Shown here piece after piece: positions 59,833-64,000 of a stretch of 64,000 nt of DNA. The DNA lies in the NCBI RefSeq assembly GCF_009664975.1, contig NZ_WJXB01000001.1:1-64000 (forward strand), in the 5' to 3' direction. Under the pieces are notes generated by a model. The model was not told the origin of the DNA. It searched no databases and worked only from the letters and a program-made list of their open reading frames with translations. Source of the DNA: Paenibacillus monticola (lineage in GTDB: Bacteria > Bacillota > Bacilli > Paenibacillales > Paenibacillaceae). Each line of letters starts with the position of its first letter. The first letter of the stretch is position 1. The position numbers and the translations under genes were made by a program.

Positions 59833-61137
59833 ATGAAGAGCAAAAAACCTGCGCTGTTGGCAGTATCCGTTCTGATGGTAATGTCATTAGTACTCGCAGC
59901 CTGTGGAGGCAATAATAATGCCGCAAGCGAAAGTAACGGGAATAGTTCTACTAACACAGATAAAGTGAAAACGGTAACAATTTTCCAGTTCAAAACCGAG
60001 ATTGTGGAAGGCCTGAACGAGCTGAAAGTCGAGTTTGAAAAAGAACACCCGAACATCAAGCTTGATATTCAAACAGTTGGCGGTGGTGCAGACTATGGAG
60101 CTTCCCTGAAGACTAAATTTGCTTCCGGTGATGCTCCGGACATTTTCTCCAACGGTGGATACAACGAAATGGATCTGTGGATGGACAAGCTTGAAGATCT
60201 TAGTGATCAAGCCTGGGTTAAGGATTTGATTCCTTTGGCTGCTGAGCCGATGACTAAAGACGGTAAAGTATACGGTATGCCCATGAACCTTGAAGGCTAC
60301 GGATATATCTACAACAAGGATTTGTTTGCAAAAGCAGGCATTACAGAAATGCCAAAAACCTACACCGAGCTGGAAGCTGCTGCGAAGACGCTGAAGGCTG
60401 CCGGAATCACTCCTTTTGCTAATGCTTATCAGGAATGGTGGTTGATGGGCAACCAAGGAATCAGCGTGGCCTTTGCAGAGCAACCAGACGTAAATGCCTT
60501 TATTAAAGGCTTGAACGATGGTTCTGCTAGTATGGTCGGCAATGAGAAGTTTGATAACTTTGCTAAATTGATGAAGCTGACTGTGGACTACGGCAACAAG
60601 AACCCGCTGACTACCGACTACAATACACAAGTTACACTTTTTGCTAATGGCGAAGCTGCGATGATGCAAGAAGGTAACTGGGCACAGACGATGATCGACG
60701 GTATTAATCCTGACCTGAATATCGGTGTATTGCCAATGCCGCTTAGCGACGATGCCGCTGAAAGTGACAAGCTGACTATTGGTATTCCAGCTAACCTTGT
60801 AGTCAACAAAGATTCGGATGCCAAAGAAGAAGCTAAAACTTTCCTGAACTGGCTGGTAACTTCGGATATGGGTAAAGATTATATCGTGAATAAATTCAAA
60901 TTTATTCCAGCCTTGTCGACCATTAAGGCAACTCCTGAACAAATGGGCGATATCGGTACAGAGCTGTACAAGTATATTGATGCTGGCAAAATCATCGGCC
61001 TGCAATCTTCTAAATTCCCTGATGGTGTAGCGCAAGAGTTCGGCAGCGTAATTCAAGAATATGTAGCCGGAAAAATTGACGTGAAAACTTGGGAAACGAA
61101 CATGCAAGCCGCTTGGGACAAGCTTAAGACTCAATAA
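59833..61137 (+). CDS. Extracellular sugar-binding lipoprotein
   Basis: A 434-residue family 1 binding protein. The signal peptide ends in SLVLAAC, with lipid-anchored Cys24, then a short Asn/Ser linker and the ligand-binding domain (VTIFQFKTEIVEGLNELKVE; GMPMNLEGYGYIYNKDLFAK; MMQEGNWAQTMIDGINPDLN). GGGGG lies 6-7 bases before the ATG. Its own 195-base upstream region may carry a promoter. It should deliver an oligosaccharide to the permeases encoded just before; xyloglucan oligosaccharides are the best guess from adjacent enzymes. Confidence 0.93.
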   Translation: MKSKKPALLAVSVLMVMSLVLAACGGNNNAASESNGNSSTNTDKVKTVTIFQFKTEIVEGLNELKVEFEKEHPNIKLDIQTVGGGADYGASLKTKFASGDAPDIFSNGGYNEMDLWMDKLEDLSDQAWVKDLIPLAAEPMTKDGKVYGMPMNLEGYGYIYNKDLFAKAGITEMPKTYTELEAAAKTLKAAGITPFANAYQEWWLMGNQGISVAFAEQPDVNAFIKGLNDGSASMVGNEKFDNFAKLMKLTVDYGNKNPLTTDYNTQVTLFANGEAAMMQEGNWAQTMIDGINPDLNIGVLPMPLSDDAAESDKLTIGIPANLVVNKDSDAKEEAKTFLNWLVTSDMGKDYIVNKFKFIPALSTIKATPEQMGDIGTELYKYIDAGKIIGLQSSKFPDGVAQEFGSVIQEYVAGKIDVKTWETNMQAAWDKLKTQ

Positions 61138-61166
61138 TAGATTCAAGTGATCAATGGCTGCTTCTT

Positions 61167-61208
61167 TTGCTTCATCCTTTGCGGTGAAGCAAGGGGGCGG
61201 TCTTTTTT
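61167..61208 (+). terminator. Terminator of the ABC transporter operon
   Basis: TTGCTTCA (61167-61174) pairs with TGAAGCAA (61185-61192), and GGGGGCGGTC and seven T follow. The T-run is not adjacent to the stem, so a longer alternative pairing may be used. Confidence 0.65.
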
Positions 61209-61230
61209 TAAAGATAAGAATTTCCACAGC

Positions 61231-61300
61231 ATAGATTATTATCCTTATATTTCTCGAAGAAGAAACGGGTGCGTCTATATAAAGGCTGGCGATGCCGTAT
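61231..61300 (-). repeat. Hairpin repeat family, copy 3 (inverted)
   Basis: Read on the minus strand this is CGCCAGCCTTTATATAGACG, then CACCCGTTTCTTC and the conserved TCGAGAAATATAAGGATAA flank. The left arm is degraded compared with copy 2. It lies between the binding-protein terminator and the beta-galactosidase gene. Confidence 0.78.
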
Positions 61301-61343
61301 CTTCCTGGTACAATAAAATTAGAAGAATGGAGAGTGGACAGCT

Positions 61344-63341
61344 ATGGCGTTAAAAGAGTATAACAACGTGCAGGTCGGCGTAGAATATTATCCTGAGCAT
61401 TGGGATGAATCGCTTTGGGAGGCTGATATCAAGCTGATGCAAGCAACTGGCGTGAAGGTGGTCCGGGTCGCCGAGTTTGCTTGGAGCCGGCTTGAGCCAA
61501 CGGATGGAGATTTCCAATTTGCCTGGCTGGACCGGGCGATGGATCTTTTTCACAGCTATGGATTACAGGTCGTCATTGGAACACCAACGGCTACACCGCC
61601 ACGCTGGCTGACCACGGGCTATCCCGATGTGCTTCCGGTATTTGCCGACGGGGGAATCTTTCATCCTGGGGTACGCGGACACCGTTGTTACAACAGCCCC
61701 TCACTGCGAAAATACGGGAGCCGCATTATAGAGCGTTTGGCGCAGCACTATAGCGGACACCCTGCGGTTATAGGTTGGCAGACCGATAATGAATTCAGCA
61801 TGCTCAATTGCCACTGTGAGCATTGTAATGATGCTTTTCGTGAATGGGCAAAAGCCAAATATGGCACTCTGGAAGCCCTAAACAGTGAATGGGGAACTAA
61901 TGTCTGGAGCGGGGAATACAGCGCTTGGAATGAATTTACGGTTCCGCTGGGCGGATCAAGACATCAGAATCCTTCTTTGTTACTGGACTTTCAACGTTTC
62001 CAGTGGGATGCGATCGTAGAGTTTCAACAGACACAGATTGATATTCTGCGCTCCGTATGCCCGGAACATTTCATAACCCATAACTTTCATAGCTATCCAC
62101 AGAAGCTGAATATGTATGCGGTTGGTGCCGAGCTGGATGTCGCTGCGTTTGATTATTATCCGAATACTTCTCCGACCAAACAGGCCACTGCGCCTTATAG
62201 TGGAGCTCTATCTCTGGACTTGACCCGTGGGATCAAACGGCAGAACTTCTGGATTATGGAGCAGCTAAGCGGGACGCCGGGCTGTTGGATGCCGATGTGG
62301 CGCACGCCGTATCCCGGCTTTATCCGTGCTTATGCTTGGCAGACCATTGCCAGAGGTGCTGATACCGTGGTACATTTTCGCTGGAGAAGCGCAGTAGCTG
62401 GTGCCGAGCAATTCTGGCATGGTCTGATTGATCATAGCAATGTTCCGGGACGCCGCTTCGCAGAGTTCACTCAGTTCTGTAATGAGGTAAATGCGCTAGG
62501 GGACAAGCTAAAGGGGACAACCTTGAAGAATGAGGTAGCTATTCTGAATTCCCATGAGCAGCTTGTGGCGCTCGACATCCAGCCACAGGTTGAGAATATG
62601 GAATATTATGAGAATATGAAGCAAATTCACCGTGCGCTGACGAAGCTTGGGATCGGCTGTGATGTCATCGACTGGAGACAAGAGCTGGATGAATATAAAG
62701 TCGTCATTGCGCCGAGCCTATATTTATTGGATGAGGAAGTTTCCAAGCAACTAGAAGCCTATGCCACAGCGGGCGGTACCTTGATAATCACGAACCGCAG
62801 CGGCGTCAAAAATATGAATAATATAGCGGTCATGCAGCCGCTGCCAGGCTTGCTCAGCTACGCTGCAGGTGTTCGAGTAGACGAGTATGACCCGATTGGT
62901 ACGGAAGCACATGTCATCGTAGACATTAACGGTAATTCCTACGAGTGTCTGCAGTGGTGTGATCTGCTTACGCCTACTACTGCAGAGCCGATCGCTTGGT
63001 ACGGGGATGATTTCTACGCCGGAATTCCGGCAGTTACGGTTAACACCTTCGGCCAGGGCCAAGTCTATTACCTCGGAACACAGGCGGAGGAGAGCTATTG
63101 GTCTGCTCTGTTGGGAGATCTGGCGAAGAAACATCAATTGTTCCAGTTCGCCGGGCTGCCGGATGGAATGCAGGCTTCGGTGCGAACCGGAGAGAGCGGA
63201 ACCTTCCTATTCCTGCTCAATCTGAACCGCCAAGCCCAGACAGTCACGCTGCCGCGTGAATATAAGAGTGTACTCTACGGGCAACCTCGTTCTGGAGAGC
63301 TTCAGCTTGAGCCTTATGGTATCGAGATTCTGGAGATGTAA
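61344..63341 (+). CDS. Beta-galactosidase (glycoside hydrolase family 42)
   Basis: A 665-residue enzyme cleaving terminal beta-galactose. A TIM barrel is followed by a trimerisation domain and a C-terminal beta domain. The acid/base Glu is in GWQTDNEFSM (near 150) and the nucleophile Glu in FWIMEQLSGTPG (near 305). A GH42-type zinc site is visible in NCHCEHCNDAF plus an earlier Cys (HRCYNSP). There is no signal peptide. GGAGAG lies 9 bases before the ATG. Next to the alpha-xylosidase and esterase genes, a role in removing galactose from xyloglucan side chains is plausible, although other beta-galactosides cannot be excluded. Confidence 0.94.
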   Translation: MALKEYNNVQVGVEYYPEHWDESLWEADIKLMQATGVKVVRVAEFAWSRLEPTDGDFQFAWLDRAMDLFHSYGLQVVIGTPTATPPRWLTTGYPDVLPVFADGGIFHPGVRGHRCYNSPSLRKYGSRIIERLAQHYSGHPAVIGWQTDNEFSMLNCHCEHCNDAFREWAKAKYGTLEALNSEWGTNVWSGEYSAWNEFTVPLGGSRHQNPSLLLDFQRFQWDAIVEFQQTQIDILRSVCPEHFITHNFHSYPQKLNMYAVGAELDVAAFDYYPNTSPTKQATAPYSGALSLDLTRGIKRQNFWIMEQLSGTPGCWMPMWRTPYPGFIRAYAWQTIARGADTVVHFRWRSAVAGAEQFWHGLIDHSNVPGRRFAEFTQFCNEVNALGDKLKGTTLKNEVAILNSHEQLVALDIQPQVENMEYYENMKQIHRALTKLGIGCDVIDWRQELDEYKVVIAPSLYLLDEEVSKQLEAYATAGGTLIITNRSGVKNMNNIAVMQPLPGLLSYAAGVRVDEYDPIGTEAHVIVDINGNSYECLQWCDLLTPTTAEPIAWYGDDFYAGIPAVTVNTFGQGQVYYLGTQAEESYWSALLGDLAKKHQLFQFAGLPDGMQASVRTGESGTFLFLLNLNRQAQTVTLPREYKSVLYGQPRSGELQLEPYGIEILEM

Positions 63342-63619
63342 AGGGGGAATGTGGATATAGTTACACTTCATACACTTAAAACCACTTATTTTGCTTTGGT
63401 TGACTCTTTAGGTGTATTCTCTGCAACTATATTCTTGAAATGAGGTAGTATAGCCAGAAGGAGCCATTTTTAGTTGCACCAAATACAACTAAAGCCAATC
63501 GTTGGTCCTAATGTCACCGAATAAGTGTATGAAATGCAGCTATCTCTTTTAAGCTAGCTCAATTCTATTAATGTTCTCGATCTTGAACTTGACTTTGAAC
63601 TTGACCTAGTTCATTCATA
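63342..63619. other. Intergenic stretch without a recognisable gene
   Basis: An AT-rich spacer after the beta-galactosidase gene. The only local structure noted is a 12-base direct repeat of TTGAACTTGAC at about 63592-63616. No ribosome site with an open frame or RNA gene was recognised. Confidence 0.5.
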
Positions 63620-63651
63620 CCCCACACTGTGTTCTAAAAGTGTGGGGCTTT
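63620..63651. terminator. Terminator-like hairpin
   Basis: CCCCACACT (63620-63628) pairs perfectly with AGTGTGGGG (63639-63647) around a 10-base loop, followed by CTTTA. It lies 280 bases after the beta-galactosidase stop. Confidence 0.6.
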
Positions 63652-63702
63652 ATGGTTCGAACTACTCTCAAGGCATAGCAGAGAGGGAGGTTGGAGGAAC
63701 GA

Positions 63703-63824
63703 AGAGAAATTTTGGAACTGTAGGAGCGTTAGCGCCCGCCTTTGTCCCCGGATTTCATCCGCAAAAGGCGGTAAAATAAAAGAAATCTGGGGACAACAGC
63801 GGCCGGAAGTCCAAACATTTCTCG
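63703..63824. repeat. Long imperfect inverted repeat
   Basis: The outer arms AGAGAAATTTTGGAACT (63703-63719) and AGTCCAAACATTTCTCG (63808-63824) pair with small bulges. The inner arms TTGTCCCCGGATTTC (63742-63756) and GAAATCTGGGGACAA (63782-63796) pair with one mismatch. A small CCGC/GCGG hairpin sits at the tip and GAGCGTTAGCGC makes a side hairpin. The roughly 120-base element has no coding signal and lies just after the AraC-type gene that ends at 63891. Confidence 0.72.
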
Positions 63825-63890
63825 CAGTAACGACAAACCCCGTATTCTCTCTTCCTTTGCCATAGGAGTTCACCCATAGGCACCAAACTT

Positions 63891-64000
63891 TTAGTGCAGC
63901 CTCCTAAATTGCTCCGGCGTAGTCCCCGACTGCTTCCGGAACGTGGCGACGAAATGGCTGACATCACGGAAGCCAACTAGTTGGGAGATTGATTTTACCG
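63891..64000 (-). CDS. AraC-family regulator, C-terminal end (partial)
   Basis: The last 36 codons of a gene whose start lies beyond the window. They read VKSISQLVGFRDVSHFVATF and then RKQSGTTPEQFRRLH. This is the second helix-turn-helix of an AraC/XylS protein, including the VGFxDxSHFxxxFRKxxG consensus. Only family membership can be stated; the sensor half is not visible. Confidence 0.85.
   Translation of the reverse strand, partial: VKSISQLVGFRDVSHFVATFRKQSGTTPEQFRRLH

Noticed and set aside
59887..61227. A 446-codon open frame on the minus strand
   Set aside because: It lies wholly antisense to the binding-protein gene, which has a signal peptide, family motifs and a ribosome site. The antisense product matches no pattern and reflects codon bias of the real gene.
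63592..63616. Short tandem repeat of TTGAACTTGAC
   Set aside because: Two 12-base units in AT-rich intergenic DNA are too short to distinguish from chance, and they show no link to a gene.

Overview
The window reads as chromosome of a Gram-positive, spore-forming Firmicute, most likely Paenibacillus or a close relative. The evidence is a 23S-5S end followed by a dense array of 15 tRNA genes, strong AGGAGG ribosome binding sites, a Cse60-like sporulation protein, YesM/YesN-type two-component pairs wired to sugar ABC transporters, and many glycoside hydrolases. No phage, insertion sequence, CRISPR array or plasmid function was seen. No database search was possible, so family names rest on motifs read in the translations.

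Layout. 1-2000: 3' end of 23S rRNA, 5S rRNA, an intrinsic terminator and 15 tRNA genes, including two identical initiator tRNAs, closed by a 44-bp perfect palindrome. 2100-19600: mostly housekeeping and regulatory genes. These are a WYL regulator, Cse60-like protein, catalase, a membrane diguanylate cyclase, alpha-glucan phosphorylase, ribokinase with 3-dehydroquinate dehydratase, a carboxymuconolactone-decarboxylase-like protein with its divergent MerR regulator, a TipA-type MerR regulator with an odd start, an exonuclease, a GntR regulator with ilvD, a GGDEF-EAL protein, a renalase-like FAD enzyme and a small membrane protein. 19634-30527: a PocR/GAF/LuxR-like regulator, then a compact signalling operon of chemoreceptor, CheW, CheA carrying two CheW domains, STAS protein, PAS-PP2C phosphatase and second chemoreceptor. 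It has no CheY, CheB or CheR. It looks like a chemosensory array joined to a partner-switching module and is the most interesting system here.

30548-42825: a probable galactomannan or mannan-oligosaccharide locus. A solute-binding lipoprotein, two permeases, a YesM-like kinase and a YesN-like regulator run leftward, and beta-mannosidase (GH2) plus alpha-galactosidase (GH36) run rightward from the same control region. 42992-49617: a CYTH protein, threonine synthase, and a three-gene run of Gfo/Idh oxidoreductase, radical SAM/SPASM protein and an unusual large methyltransferase. 49612-63341: a second sugar locus with an AraC regulator, YicI-like alpha-xylosidase (GH31), a two-domain SGNH esterase, a YesMN pair, an ABC transporter and a GH42 beta-galactosidase. 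The enzyme set would suit removal of acetyl, galactosyl and xylosyl side groups from xyloglucan oligosaccharides. 63891-64000: the 3' end of another AraC-type regulator.

The non-coding sequence holds several unexplained elements. They include a hairpin repeat present three times (about 13.3, 43.6 and 61.3 kb), a 60-bp tandem duplication at 12.1 kb, four TATACA boxes at an exact 11-bp period at 17.9 kb, and a long imperfect inverted repeat at 63.7 kb. Two genes also have good ribosome binding sites positioned for ACG or ATA codons rather than a usual start.
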